Below are positions 51,345 through 60,321 of a DNA stretch of 64,000 nt, piece after piece. Position 1 is the first letter of the stretch; each line of letters starts with the position of its first letter. The DNA is taken from the NCBI RefSeq assembly GCF_043195135.1, contig NZ_JBAFWP010000007.1. One strand, given 5' to 3'. The notes under the pieces were generated by a model. The model was not told the origin of the DNA and made no database searches. It worked only from the letters and a program-made list of their open reading frames with translations. A program made the translations under genes and the position numbers. This DNA is from NCEH01 sp043195135. Lineage in GTDB: Bacteria > Pseudomonadota > Alphaproteobacteria > Rhizobiales > Xanthobacteraceae.

Positions 51345-52562
51345 TCAGCGGGCGGCGCTCAGCGGCACGACATTGTGCAAGGTGGTGCCGGCGGTCTCGA
51401 AGAAGCGGCGGACATTGCGGGCCGCCTGGCGGATGCGCTGCTCATTCTCCACCACGGCGATGCGGACGAAATCATCGCCATGCTCGCCGAAGCCGACGCC
51501 CGGCGCGACCGCGACCTCGGCCTTTTCGATCAGGAGCTTGGCGAACTCCACGCTGCCCATGGCGCGGAACGGCTCGGGAATGGGAGCCCAGGCGAACATG
51601 GACGCCTCGGGCACCGGAATGGTCCAGCCGGAACGGCCGAAGCTCTCCACGAGCGCATCGCGCCGCCGCTTGTAGGTTTCCCGCATCTCCGCCACGCAAT
51701 CCTGCGGACCGTTCAGCGCCGCCGTCGCCGCCACCTGGATCGGGGTATAGGCGCCGTAGTCGAGATAGGATTTCACGCGCGAAAGGGCGGCGATGAGCCG
51801 CTCGTTGCCGACCGCGAAGCCCATGCGCCAGCCGGCCATGGAATAGGTCTTGGACATGGAGGTGAATTCCACCGTCACGTCCATGGCGCCCGGCACCTGC
51901 AACACGGAGGGCGGCGGGTTGTCGTCGAAATAGAGCTCCGCATAGGCGAGGTCGGAGAGGATGATGAGGTCGTTCTTCTTCGCGAAGGCCACCACATCCC
52001 GATAGAAATCCAGGCTCGCAACCGTTGCGGTGGGGTTCGAGGGATAGCACAGCACCACCGCGATGGGCTTCGGGATGGAATGCTGCACTGCCCGTTCCAT
52101 GGCATGGAAGAAGCCGGCGTCCGGCTCCACCGGCACCGAGCGGATCACGCCGCCCGCCATCAGGAAGCCGAAGGCGTGGATCGGATAGCTCGGATTGGGC
52201 GTCAGGATGACATCGCCCGGCGCGGTGATCGCCTGCGCCATATTGGCGAAGCCTTCCTTCGAGCCGAGGGTGGCCACCACCTGGCGATCCGGATCCAGCT
52301 TCACGCCGAACCGGCGCGCATAATAGGCGGCCTGGGCGCGGCGCAAACCGGGAATGCCCTTGGAGGCGGAATAACGGTCGGTGCGCGGCTTGCCGATGGT
52401 TTCCTTCAGCTTCTCGATCACATGGGCCGGCGCATCGAGATCCGGATTGCCCATGCCGAGGTCGACGATATCCGCGCCATTGTTGCGGGCGGCGGCCTTC
52501 ACACGATTCACCTGCTCGAACACGTAAGGCGGCAGCCGGCGAATGCGGTGGAAATCGGTCAT
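51345..52562 (-). CDS. Class I/II PLP-dependent aminotransferase (AlaC/LL-DAP aminotransferase-like)
   Basis: A 405-residue PLP enzyme. The Schiff-base lysine is in FTSMSKTYSMAGWRMGFAVG, and the substrate-carboxylate Arg is in FVRIAVVENEQRIRQA. LGMGNPDLDAPAHV is close to LL-diaminopimelate aminotransferase-like and glutamate-pyruvate aminotransferase (AlaC) proteins. Its place next to homoserine dehydrogenase suggests amino-acid biosynthesis, but the exact donor and acceptor cannot be read. The ATG at 52562 is used in place of an upstream TTG (52571). Confidence 0.93.
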   Translation of the reverse strand: MTDFHRIRRLPPYVFEQVNRVKAAARNNGADIVDLGMGNPDLDAPAHVIEKLKETIGKPRTDRYSASKGIPGLRRAQAAYYARRFGVKLDPDRQVVATLGSKEGFANMAQAITAPGDVILTPNPSYPIHAFGFLMAGGVIRSVPVEPDAGFFHAMERAVQHSIPKPIAVVLCYPSNPTATVASLDFYRDVVAFAKKNDLIILSDLAYAELYFDDNPPPSVLQVPGAMDVTVEFTSMSKTYSMAGWRMGFAVGNERLIAALSRVKSYLDYGAYTPIQVAATAALNGPQDCVAEMRETYKRRRDALVESFGRSGWTIPVPEASMFAWAPIPEPFRAMGSVEFAKLLIEKAEVAVAPGVGFGEHGDDFVRIAVVENEQRIRQAARNVRRFFETAGTTLHNVVPLSAAR

Positions 52563-52619
52563 CTCAGTCAAGCTCCCAAGCCGCGTGCCCTTCTTCTCCC
52601 GGCGCGGCGAACGAGCGTT

Positions 52620-53666
52620 CTACCACTGTTCGGTGAAGGAAAAAGTGCTCATCGAATGCTGCAAGTGCGAGATTTGCATCAAAAGCGCGTCTTCCACCGT
52701 CCGGGTCGAGATTTGCGCAAGGTCAAGGCTGCCATGCGGCGGGCGCACCTCTCGCACGCAGGCATTGCTCGGGCCTGTGATGGCGCACACGGTGGGCCCG
52801 AAAAGGCCGACGCAGGGCACGTCCAGCGCCGCCGTCATGTGCAGGATGCCCGAATCATTGCCCAGCAGCACGTTGGCGCTCGCCGCCTGAAACACCGCCT
52901 CCTCCAGCGGAGTCGCGGTAAAATCGCGCACCGGGGTCGCGGCGGCGATGATGCGGGCGGCCTCCGCCTCCGCCGGGCCGCCGAGCACCCACACGGCAAA
53001 GCCACGCGCGGCGAAGGCGGCGGCGATCTCGGCGAAGCGCTCCGCCGGCCAGAGCCGCTTCACATTATAAGCCCCGGGCGCAAGGGCGAGCACCGGCCGG
53101 CCGTCCGGCACCGCCTGGGCGCTTTTCTGCCAGGCATAGAGATCGGTCGGCTCGACCTTGAGGCGCGGCGGAAGAATCGCCTCCATCACCTCGTCGGGCT
53201 CGCGCGCCAGGGCACAGACCTTCTGGGTCTCCCCATGGATCTGCCCCTCGCCCCAGCGCACCTGGTTGATGAGGAAAAGGCGCCCCTCGCCGAACCAGCC
53301 GACCCGCTCGGGGATGCCGGCGAGGAACGGCACGATGGCGGCCTTATAGGTGCGGCTCACCACATAGACCCGGCGATACCGCTCGTTGCGCAGGCGCCGG
53401 GCCAGGTCCAGCTTCTGCCGCAGGCCGAGCGCGCGATGGGGCGTGTCGTCCACCCAGGCCTTGCGCAGTTCCGGCACGAAGCGGACCAGCCGGTCCGTGG
53501 GGCTGCGACACAGGAAATCGATCGCGACGCCGGGAAACCGCCGCGCCACGTGGCGCGCCAGCGCGAAACAGCGGACGTGATCGCCGATCCCGCCGAAGCC
53601 CGCGATCAGGAATGCCGCGCCGCCCCCTTCGCCCTCGGCAGGCGGCGTCCGGGTGGGAAGGCTCAC
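52620..53666 (-). CDS. Glycosyltransferase family 9 protein (heptosyltransferase-like)
   Basis: A 348-residue GT-B-fold protein of the ADP-heptose:LPS heptosyltransferase family (GT9). Visible are the N-terminal FGGIGDHVRCFALARHVARRFP, the mid-protein LALAPGAYNVKRLWPAERFAEI, and the donor-site ASANVLLGNDSGILHMTAALDVPCVGLFGPT. It probably adds a sugar to LPS core or another envelope glycan. The start is a GTG whose bases overlap the lipoprotein stop (GTGA), so translation is coupled. Confidence 0.9.
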   Translation of the reverse strand: MSLPTRTPPAEGEGGGAAFLIAGFGGIGDHVRCFALARHVARRFPGVAIDFLCRSPTDRLVRFVPELRKAWVDDTPHRALGLRQKLDLARRLRNERYRRVYVVSRTYKAAIVPFLAGIPERVGWFGEGRLFLINQVRWGEGQIHGETQKVCALAREPDEVMEAILPPRLKVEPTDLYAWQKSAQAVPDGRPVLALAPGAYNVKRLWPAERFAEIAAAFAARGFAVWVLGGPAEAEAARIIAAATPVRDFTATPLEEAVFQAASANVLLGNDSGILHMTAALDVPCVGLFGPTVCAITGPSNACVREVRPPHGSLDLAQISTRTVEDALLMQISHLQHSMSTFSFTEQW

Positions 53667-53998
53667 GGCTGACCCTTCTGAGCATCCGCATCGGCCTGCT
53701 GAAGCCGGCGCTGGGCGTCATTCGCCGCATTCTCCAGTTCCGCCTGCACCTTGGCGAGCTGGTCCGGCGACATCGCCGGCGGGCGGGGCGTGGGCGGAAC
53801 GCTGAAATTGGGGAAATTCCCCGCTTCCACCTTCGGCACGTCGGGCACCTTGGGTTCCAGGAACGGAATGCTCGATTCGCCGGCGCAGCCCGCGAGCGCA
53901 AGCCCCAGCATCAGGACGGACGCCCGCGCCCAGGCACGCGGGGACGGCGCGGCGCGCCGGCGCACGGCCGAAAATGTCTGGCGCCCTGCGCTATTCAT
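53663..53998 (-). CDS. Small predicted lipoprotein
   Basis: A 111-residue protein with a signal peptide and lipobox (SVLMLGLALAGCAGES; Cys near residue 40), so it is probably anchored to the outer membrane. The mature part is Pro-rich (PKVPDVPKVEAGNFPNFSVPPTPRPP) and ends with a short helix predicted as coiled coil (LAKVQAELENAANDAQRRLQQADADAQ). The ATG at 53998 has GGGGA upstream. It overlaps the GT9 gene and is divergent from phaC. Confidence 0.8.
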   Translation of the reverse strand: MNSAGRQTFSAVRRRAAPSPRAWARASVLMLGLALAGCAGESSIPFLEPKVPDVPKVEAGNFPNFSVPPTPRPPAMSPDQLAKVQAELENAANDAQRRLQQADADAQKGQP

Positions 53999-54165
53999 CT
54001 TTTCCCCGCATAAATCTTCCATACCGCTCATCCGCCGCAGACGAAGCACCTCGCCCCTCGCCATGCGGCTCGCTAATATGCCCGAAGCAGGAAACGCGAA
54101 ACAGGCCCCGTCACGATCTCCGACAAAGATCCGACATTTGGCGGGGCGCCGCCCAAGGATTGACC

Positions 54166-55974
54166 ATGTCCGCGCCAAAGGACCTCACACCCGCAACCCG
54201 CTCCGGCCGGCTCGATATGGACGCCTTCGCCCATAACCTTGCTCAATTGATCGAGGAAGGCGGCAAGGCGATGGCGGCTTATATCCGCCCGCGCGAGGCC
54301 GGCACCAAAAAAGACGACATGGCCGACGACATCGCCGACGCCTTCAAGACGTTCGGCCAGGTCGCGGAATATTGGATGGCCGACCCCCAGCGCACGGCCG
54401 AGGCGCAATCCCGCCTGATGACCAATTATATTTCCGTCTGGTCGGCGGCGCTGAAGAAAATGTCCGGCGAACCCGCCGAAACGGTGACCGCCCCCGACCC
54501 GAAGGATGGGCGCTTCAAGGACCCGGAGTGGAATTCCAACCCGTTCTTCGACGCGCTGAAGCAGACTTATCTGGTCACCACCCACTGGGCCGATTCCATG
54601 GTGAAGGAGGCCGACGGCCTCGACCCCCATGTGAAGCACAAGGCCGAGTTCCTGGTGCGCCAGCTCACCAACGCCATCTCCCCGTCCAATTTCATCCTGA
54701 CCAATCCCGAGCTGCTGCGCGAGACGCTGAACTCCAACGGCGAAAACCTCGTGCGGGGCATGAAGCACTTCACCGAGGATCTGATCGAGGGGAACGGCGA
54801 CCTGCGTATTCGCCAGACCGACCTTTCCGCCTTCGAGGTCGGCCGCAATCTCGCGACCACGCCGGGCAAGGTGGTGTTCGAAACCGATCTGATGCAGCTC
54901 ATCCAATATGCGCCGACCACGCCGAACGTGAAGAAACTGCCGGTGCTGCTGGTGCCGCCGTGGATCAACAAGTTCTACATTCTCGATCTGAACCCGGAAA
55001 AATCCTTCATCAAATGGCTGGTGGACCAGGGATTGACGGTGTTCGTCATTTCCTGGGTCAATCCCGACGCGCGCCTCGCCGCGAAAGGGTTCGACGATTA
55101 CATGCGCGAGGGTATCATGGCCGCCCTCGATGCGATCGAGAAGGCGACCGGGGAGAAGCAGGCCCACACCATCGGATATTGCGTCGGCGGCACGCTGCTC
55201 GCGGTGACGCTGGCCTATATGGCCGCCGCCGGCGATACGCGCATTCCGAGCGCCACCTTCCTCACCACCCAGATCGACTTCACCCATGCGGGCGACCTGA
55301 AGGTGTTCGTGGATGAAGAGCAGCTTGCGGTGATCGAGCGCAAAATGCAGGAGACCGGCTATCTCGAAGGCCGCAAGATGGCGTCCGCCTTCAACATGCT
55401 CCGGTCCAATGATCTGATCTGGCCCTATGTGGTGAACAATTACATGAAGGGCCAGCAGCCCTTCCCGTTCGACCTGCTCTATTGGAATGCGGATTCCACC
55501 CGCATGCCGGCGGCCAACCATTCCTATTACCTGCGCAATTGCTACCTGGAAAACAACATCGCCAAGGGGCTCGCGCGGATCGCCGGCGTGCCCATCGACA
55601 TGCACAAGGTCAATATCCCGGTCTATGCGCTCGCCACGCGCGAGGATCATATCGCCCCGCCGAAATCCGCCTTCATCGGCGCCGGCCTCCTCAGCGGCCC
55701 GGTCCGGTTCGTGCTGGCGGGCTCGGGGCATATAGCAGGGGTTGTGAACCCGCCGGCCAAGGTGAAATACCAGCACTGGACCGGCGGCGCGGTGGGCGGG
55801 GCCTATGAGGATTGGCTCGGCGCGGCGCAGGAGCACCCCGGCTCCTGGTGGCCGGATTGGATGCAATGGTTCAGCGCCATGCATCAGGAAGAGGTCCCGG
55901 CCCGCGAGCCCGGCGGCGGCGTTCTGCAACCCATCGAGGACGCCCCCGGCCGCTACGTGCGCGAACGGTCCTAG
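54166..55974 (+). CDS. phaC: Class I poly(3-hydroxyalkanoate) synthase PhaC
   Basis: Polymerises (R)-3-hydroxyacyl-CoA to polyhydroxyalkanoate on storage granules. The 602 residues carry the alpha/beta-hydrolase lipase-box variant HTIGYCVGGTLLAV with catalytic Cys339, the Asp in ATREDHIAPP (Asp494) and the His in GSGHIAGVVNPP (His522). The N-terminal DPEWNSNPFFDALKQTYLV is typical of class I enzymes. The ATG at 54166 has AAGGA 6 bases upstream. No phaE or phaR subunit follows, which fits class I. Confidence 0.96.
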   Translation: MSAPKDLTPATRSGRLDMDAFAHNLAQLIEEGGKAMAAYIRPREAGTKKDDMADDIADAFKTFGQVAEYWMADPQRTAEAQSRLMTNYISVWSAALKKMSGEPAETVTAPDPKDGRFKDPEWNSNPFFDALKQTYLVTTHWADSMVKEADGLDPHVKHKAEFLVRQLTNAISPSNFILTNPELLRETLNSNGENLVRGMKHFTEDLIEGNGDLRIRQTDLSAFEVGRNLATTPGKVVFETDLMQLIQYAPTTPNVKKLPVLLVPPWINKFYILDLNPEKSFIKWLVDQGLTVFVISWVNPDARLAAKGFDDYMREGIMAALDAIEKATGEKQAHTIGYCVGGTLLAVTLAYMAAAGDTRIPSATFLTTQIDFTHAGDLKVFVDEEQLAVIERKMQETGYLEGRKMASAFNMLRSNDLIWPYVVNNYMKGQQPFPFDLLYWNADSTRMPAANHSYYLRNCYLENNIAKGLARIAGVPIDMHKVNIPVYALATREDHIAPPKSAFIGAGLLSGPVRFVLAGSGHIAGVVNPPAKVKYQHWTGGAVGGAYEDWLGAAQEHPGSWWPDWMQWFSAMHQEEVPAREPGGGVLQPIEDAPGRYVRERS

Positions 55975-56260
55975 AATTCCTGTCAGCCGCCAGTTAAGTG
56001 CCGCTGCGTCACCGGCCTAAGAGTGGCGAAGGATGCACGCGCCACAACCTATTTGGTTGTGGATATTATTTATTGCACGTTTTTGGTGTATCTCGCATAG
56101 TCCTGCCACGGACATCGCTCGCCCGGACCACGTCAGAAACCGCCCGCCGTTCGTCTCGGCGGGTTCTGCATTGCCGCACACCCGCGAGGACGGGTGTGGT
56201 CTGAGAATGCCCTCTGCTGCCTGGCCGCCGGTCGATGCTCCGACATCTCAGGAGGGATCT

Positions 56261-57994
56261 ATGGCGAACGGAGATCTTGAGCCCATCGGGGCTGAGAAAA
56301 ATGACGCGAAGACCAAATCCAAGGGCGGCAGCGGTGCGGGCTCGGGCGGCACGAACCGCCTCTCCCAGATCGCCAATAAGAAGAACGACGCCGGTGTGGG
56401 CCACGGCTACGATGTGAGCCGGGGCCTCAACCTCCAGCAGGCGCTGCGTGGCCAGCTGTTCGACCTGCAAGTCGAATCCACGGGCGACGATGATTTCGAA
56501 TTCGTCATCGTCAAGCGCGGCCCCGACGGAACCGTGACGGCGCGTTCCCAATTGGAATGGACCGTCCTGCCGACACAGGGGTTCAACCGCATCTTCGGCT
56601 CGACCGCCGATCAATACACCTCGGAAGTGTCGGAGAAACTGGGCCTGGATGCCTCCTACGGCGGATTTTCCGGCGCGATCTCCAATTCCGTCACCGATAC
56701 ACGCACCTTGAAGACCACCAGCAGCCTGCTGACGCTGCGCTTCGTGCGCACCATCGCGCGGGTCGAGCTGCCGGCCAATTTCAAACCCTTCGTGCGGCCG
56801 GAAGTGGCGGCGATCCTGAATGGCGACGAGGAAGCGTTGACCGAATTCTTCGACCAGTACGGCACCCATTTCGTCCGCCAGAGCCTCTATGGGGGCTATT
56901 GCGAATGCACGAGCGTCCTCAAATCCGCCGAGAGTTCGCGCGTGGAGAAGGTGGAATCCTCCATCAAGGCCTCGTTCGACAGCGCGGCCGGCCTCGGCGA
57001 GGGCGTGGAGGGCGCGCCCAAGGTCAAGACCGGGTCGGTCACGGCACGCGCGGAACGCAATAAGGAAACCAGCGAGACCTTCAAGAAGGAGACGGAATCC
57101 GTCGCCTGGCTCTCCGTCGGCGGCAAGAGCGCCGTTCTGAACCAGGATCAGATTCCCGAATGGGCCGCCAGCATCGACGAGGCCCCCACCCTCTGCGGCT
57201 TCGAAACGCGCAATGCCCTGTTGCCGATCTGGACCTTGTGCACCTCGCCCAAGCGCGCCCAGAAGGTCGAAGCGCTGGCCCGGCAGTTTCTGAAACAGCG
57301 CAACGCCGGCATCATCTATGCGACCGAGAGCCGGCTGAAACTGGCGAAGTGCGAGACCTTCACGACCCTTCTGACCGACAAGGGCATGGGCACGAAGAGC
57401 GACATGTCGGTCTTCGTGCCGGTGCGGACCGCGCAGCAGAAGGACTTCTTTCTGCTCGGCCACATGGTGGAGAACCATTACGGCCATGCGCGCGGCACCA
57501 CCTATCTGGTGAAGGACCCGAGCCCGAACCAGACTCTGCTCAAGCCTCCGGTCGGCTGCATCCAGATCTGGTCGTCGGTGGGCAGCGGGTTCCGCGAGTT
57601 CAGCATCTGGAGAATGGTGGCGCCGGACGGCTATGTGGCGCTCGGGCACATCATCTCGCCCTCCTGGAAAGCGCCGCCGCTGGACGATTTCCGCTGCGTC
57701 CGCGAAGTGGATACCGAGTTGGCGCGCTATGGCGACTCGGTCTGGTCCAACAGCATCGGCAAGATCAATTTCCTCACCACCGGCACCAATCTCTGGGGGT
57801 CCGGATGGCGCATGTTGAGCGCCGGGGATGTCGGCGGGGCGGTTCGCGTCGGCGACCGGGAAGCCGAGATCTATCGCATCGAGCCGAAAACGCCGGCGAG
57901 CGGGGTCTCGCTGAACCTGTTCCACGGCTTCGACTATTGGAACAACCCGTCCGGCAGCCCCGTCACGCTCAAATCCAGCCTCCTGGATTCCTGA
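56261..57994 (+). CDS. MACPF (perforin-like) protein with Vps62/DUF946-like C-terminus
   Basis: A 577-residue protein with the exact MACPF signature Y-G-T-H-F-x6-G-G at residues 200-212 (YGTHFVRQSLYGG). Around it, LTLRFVRTIARVELP and two helix clusters of the kind that unfurl into membrane hairpins fit a pore-forming core (about 60-370). Residues about 395-560 resemble the Vps62/DUF946 domain (FREFSIWRMVAPDGYVALGHI and WGSGWRMLSAG). There is no signal peptide; the first 45 residues are disordered and Lys/Gly-rich. AGGAGG precedes the ATG at 56261. The target membrane is unknown; bacterial relatives include toxins and proteins of uncertain role. Confidence 0.87.
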   Translation: MANGDLEPIGAEKNDAKTKSKGGSGAGSGGTNRLSQIANKKNDAGVGHGYDVSRGLNLQQALRGQLFDLQVESTGDDDFEFVIVKRGPDGTVTARSQLEWTVLPTQGFNRIFGSTADQYTSEVSEKLGLDASYGGFSGAISNSVTDTRTLKTTSSLLTLRFVRTIARVELPANFKPFVRPEVAAILNGDEEALTEFFDQYGTHFVRQSLYGGYCECTSVLKSAESSRVEKVESSIKASFDSAAGLGEGVEGAPKVKTGSVTARAERNKETSETFKKETESVAWLSVGGKSAVLNQDQIPEWAASIDEAPTLCGFETRNALLPIWTLCTSPKRAQKVEALARQFLKQRNAGIIYATESRLKLAKCETFTTLLTDKGMGTKSDMSVFVPVRTAQQKDFFLLGHMVENHYGHARGTTYLVKDPSPNQTLLKPPVGCIQIWSSVGSGFREFSIWRMVAPDGYVALGHIISPSWKAPPLDDFRCVREVDTELARYGDSVWSNSIGKINFLTTGTNLWGSGWRMLSAGDVGGAVRVGDREAEIYRIEPKTPASGVSLNLFHGFDYWNNPSGSPVTLKSSLLDS

Positions 57995-58034
57995 CCCGCT
58001 CCGCTCGTGACCATCGCAAATTGGGAGACCAACC

Positions 58035-58415
58035 ATGTCCCGCGTTATGATCGGCGCGCATCGGCGCGTCCTGCCCGGTGCCGGCGCTGCGCTTGCCGCC
58101 GTCCTGTTGTTCGCTTCGACCGGCCTTGCGGAAGCCGGCTCATGGCGCATCGGCGAACGCCTGAATTATTTCTGTCGGAACGGGAATAAGTCTCGCGATA
58201 CAGTCCAATATTGTCATAACTGCAACAATGTATTCGGGCCGGGCAGTTATGTGACCTGGACCTTCCCGGTGACCTGCGACGGCCGGCGGACCAGCTTCCA
58301 GGTGCGGGGAGAGCTGAAATGCAACGACTGGCCGTCGGAAACCGTGCAGCGGAGCCGGATCACCGCGAACGCGGTTTCCAAACTGCCGACCAGCTCCCGC
58401 GCCTGTCCACGTTAG
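58035..58415 (+). CDS. Small secreted cysteine-rich protein
   Basis: A 126-residue protein with a signal peptide cleaved near LAEAGS (about residue 35). The mature part has six cysteines (NYFCRNG, YCHNCNN, VTCDG, KCNDW, RACPR), which could form three disulphides. I do not recognise a family. It starts 40 bases after the MACPF gene in the same direction, with GGGAG as ribosome-binding site, and is followed by a terminator-like hairpin. It is probably co-transcribed and functionally linked with the MACPF protein. Confidence 0.75.
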   Translation: MSRVMIGAHRRVLPGAGAALAAVLLFASTGLAEAGSWRIGERLNYFCRNGNKSRDTVQYCHNCNNVFGPGSYVTWTFPVTCDGRRTSFQVRGELKCNDWPSETVQRSRITANAVSKLPTSSRACPR

Positions 58416-58515
58416 GGCCGGTCCAAGGCCGGTCGCATTGAGGCCTTGGAGCGAAGGGGCTCAGCACCGGGCTCAGGACCGATCGACCCGCGGGGTGGAT
58501 CGACGAGGCGCTGAC

Positions 58516-58541
58516 GGCAGGTGCGCGCACCTGCCTTCTTT
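58516..58541 (+). terminator. Terminator after the MACPF/cysteine-rich pair
   Basis: GGCAGGTGCGCGCACCTGCC is a perfect 20-base palindrome that can fold into an 8-base stem with a 4-base loop, followed by TTCTTT. It lies 100 bases after the end of the cysteine-rich gene. Confidence 0.65.
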
Positions 58542-58552
58542 GAACCATTGGC

Positions 58553-58654
58553 ATGGCCGGGCTCGTCCCGGCCATCCAAGCCGGGCCGCCCGCGCGGGCC
58601 TTGAAATGCGGGTCCCAGCGGTGCCGCGTGGATGCACGGGTCAAGCCCGTGCAT
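58553..58654. repeat. Two intergenic palindromes
   Basis: ATGGCCGGG with CCCGGCCAT (58553-58575) and ATGCACGGG with CCCGTGCAT (58632-58654) are two 9-base dyads, each with a 5-base loop. Their type is common between genes in alphaproteobacteria and they look like REP-like repeats. Confidence 0.6.
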
Positions 58655-58922
58655 GACGATGCTCCGCTGCAATGGCGTCAGCCCATGAAGGCCGATGGAT
58701 CGCAGCGCACGCGCCTGCCGCTCCCCTTCCCCAACGCGCGCCAAACCGGCGACAGGCGCCCCGCGCTCCATCCTGGCGCGGGCTTGCGCAGATGTCGCAC
58801 GCCGGTCAGGTTAGCCCGCTAGTGATTGGTGTGCAGGTGCGAACAATCGTACCCGCACACCATCGCCGGCGCGCCAGGGGGCTGGCGGCCGGCCGTTGTC
58901 CTCAGGGCTTAAGGGATAGACG

Positions 58923-60314
58923 ATGAGTTTCCTCATCTGTTTGGGCGCGCTCGCGTTCTTGATGTTCGTCGCCTATCGCGGCTTCAGCGTGATCCTGTTT
59001 GCGCCGGTCGCCGCGCTCGGCGCGGTGCTGCTCACCGATCCGGCCGCCGTGCCCGTCATCTATTCCGGCCTGTTCATGGATAAGATGGTGGGCTTCATCA
59101 AGCTCTACTTCCCCCTGTTCCTGCTCGGTGCGGTGTTCGGGAAGGTGATCGAGCTGTCCGGCTTCTCCCGTGCCATCGTGTCCGCCATCATCGGCATCCT
59201 CGGCGCGGGCCAGGCGATGCTGGCCATCGTGCTGGTGGGCGCGGTGCTCACCTATGGCGGCGTCTCGCTGTTCGTCGTGGTGTTCGCGGTCTATCCCTTC
59301 GGCGCGGAACTGTTCCGCCAGGTGGGAATCCCGAAGCGCCTGCTGCCCGCCGCCATCGCCCTCGGCGCCTTCGGCTTTACCATGGATACGCTGCCGGGCA
59401 CGCCGCAGATCCAGAACATCATCCCCACCACCTTTTTCCACACCACGGCCTATGCGGCGCCGATCCTTGGTCTCGTGGGCGCGGTCTTCATGCTGGCGGT
59501 GGGACTTGCCTATCTCGACTTCCGGCGCCGGCAGGCCGCGAAGGCGGGGGAGACCTATGGCGACAACCATTCCAACGAGCCCACGATCCGTGCCGACGAG
59601 CCGCTGGTGAACCCCTTCATCGCCATCTCGCCGCTGGTCGTGGTGGGCGTCTCCAACCTGCTGATCGGCTGGGCGATCCCGCACGCCTATGGCGACACGG
59701 CCCGCGCCGCGCTGACGCCGGGCACGCCGGAAATCAGCCTTGCGGTGAATTCGGTGGTGGCGATCTGGTCGGTCGCCGGCGCCTTGCTGCTGGGCATTCT
59801 CACCGTCTTCGTCTTCTCCTTCCGCCGGGTGGCGGCGCAGTTCGCGGACGGCTCGAAAGCGGCGGTCGCCGGCGCGTTGCTCGCCGGGCTCAACACCGCC
59901 TCGGAATATGGCTTCGGCGCGGTGATCGCCGCCCTGCCGGGCTTCCTCGTCATCAAGAGCGCGCTCACCGCCATCCCGAACCCGCTGATCAACGAGGCGA
60001 TCTCGATCACGGCGCTGGCGGGCATCACCGGCTCCGCATCCGGCGGCCTCTCGATCGCCCTTGCGGCCATGTCGGAGCAATTCATCGCCGCGGCCAATGC
60101 CGCCGGCATCCCCATGGAAGTGATGCATCGTGTCGCGGCCATGGCCTCCGGCGGCATGGACACCCTGCCCCACAACGGCGCCGTGATCACCCTGCTCGCC
60201 GTGTGCGGCCTGACCCATCGCCAATCCTACGGCGACATCTTCGCCATCACGCTGGTGAAGACGCTGGCCGTGTTCTTCGTGATCGGCTTCTATTACCTGA
60301 CCGGGCTTTATTGA
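58923..60314 (+). CDS. GntP-family permease
   Basis: A 463-residue inner-membrane symporter of the GntP (gluconate:H+) family with about 12 helices. Conserved parts include LYFPLFLLGAVFGKVIELSG, GVSLFVVVFAVYPFGAELFR, FTMDTLPGTPQIQNIIPT and late SASGGLSIALAAM and ASGGMDTLPHNGAVITLLAVC. Relatives carry gluconate, hydroxybutyrate or other hydroxy acids. With phaC nearby a 3-hydroxybutyrate substrate is imaginable, but nothing in the sequence decides it. It converges on the Na/Pi gene. Confidence 0.9.
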   Translation: MSFLICLGALAFLMFVAYRGFSVILFAPVAALGAVLLTDPAAVPVIYSGLFMDKMVGFIKLYFPLFLLGAVFGKVIELSGFSRAIVSAIIGILGAGQAMLAIVLVGAVLTYGGVSLFVVVFAVYPFGAELFRQVGIPKRLLPAAIALGAFGFTMDTLPGTPQIQNIIPTTFFHTTAYAAPILGLVGAVFMLAVGLAYLDFRRRQAAKAGETYGDNHSNEPTIRADEPLVNPFIAISPLVVVGVSNLLIGWAIPHAYGDTARAALTPGTPEISLAVNSVVAIWSVAGALLLGILTVFVFSFRRVAAQFADGSKAAVAGALLAGLNTASEYGFGAVIAALPGFLVIKSALTAIPNPLINEAISITALAGITGSASGGLSIALAAMSEQFIAAANAAGIPMEVMHRVAAMASGGMDTLPHNGAVITLLAVCGLTHRQSYGDIFAITLVKTLAVFFVIGFYYLTGLY

Positions 60315-60321
60315 GGCCCGG

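Larger units (their letters stand above)
58416..58922. other. Intergenic region rich in palindromes
   Basis: This is a 507-base gap between the cysteine-rich protein gene and the GntP gene. It holds a terminator (58516-58541) and two palindromes at 58553-58575 and 58632-58654 of the kind scattered through alphaproteobacterial genomes. Open frames here look like repeat artefacts. The last 120 bases probably contain the GntP promoter. Confidence 0.55.

Noticed and set aside
54073..55929. 618-codon minus-strand frame opposite phaC
   Set aside because: A GC shadow of phaC without motifs.
58416..58922. Short open frames between the Cys-rich protein and GntP genes
   Set aside because: They are built on palindromic repeat DNA and lack ribosome-binding sites and family resemblance.
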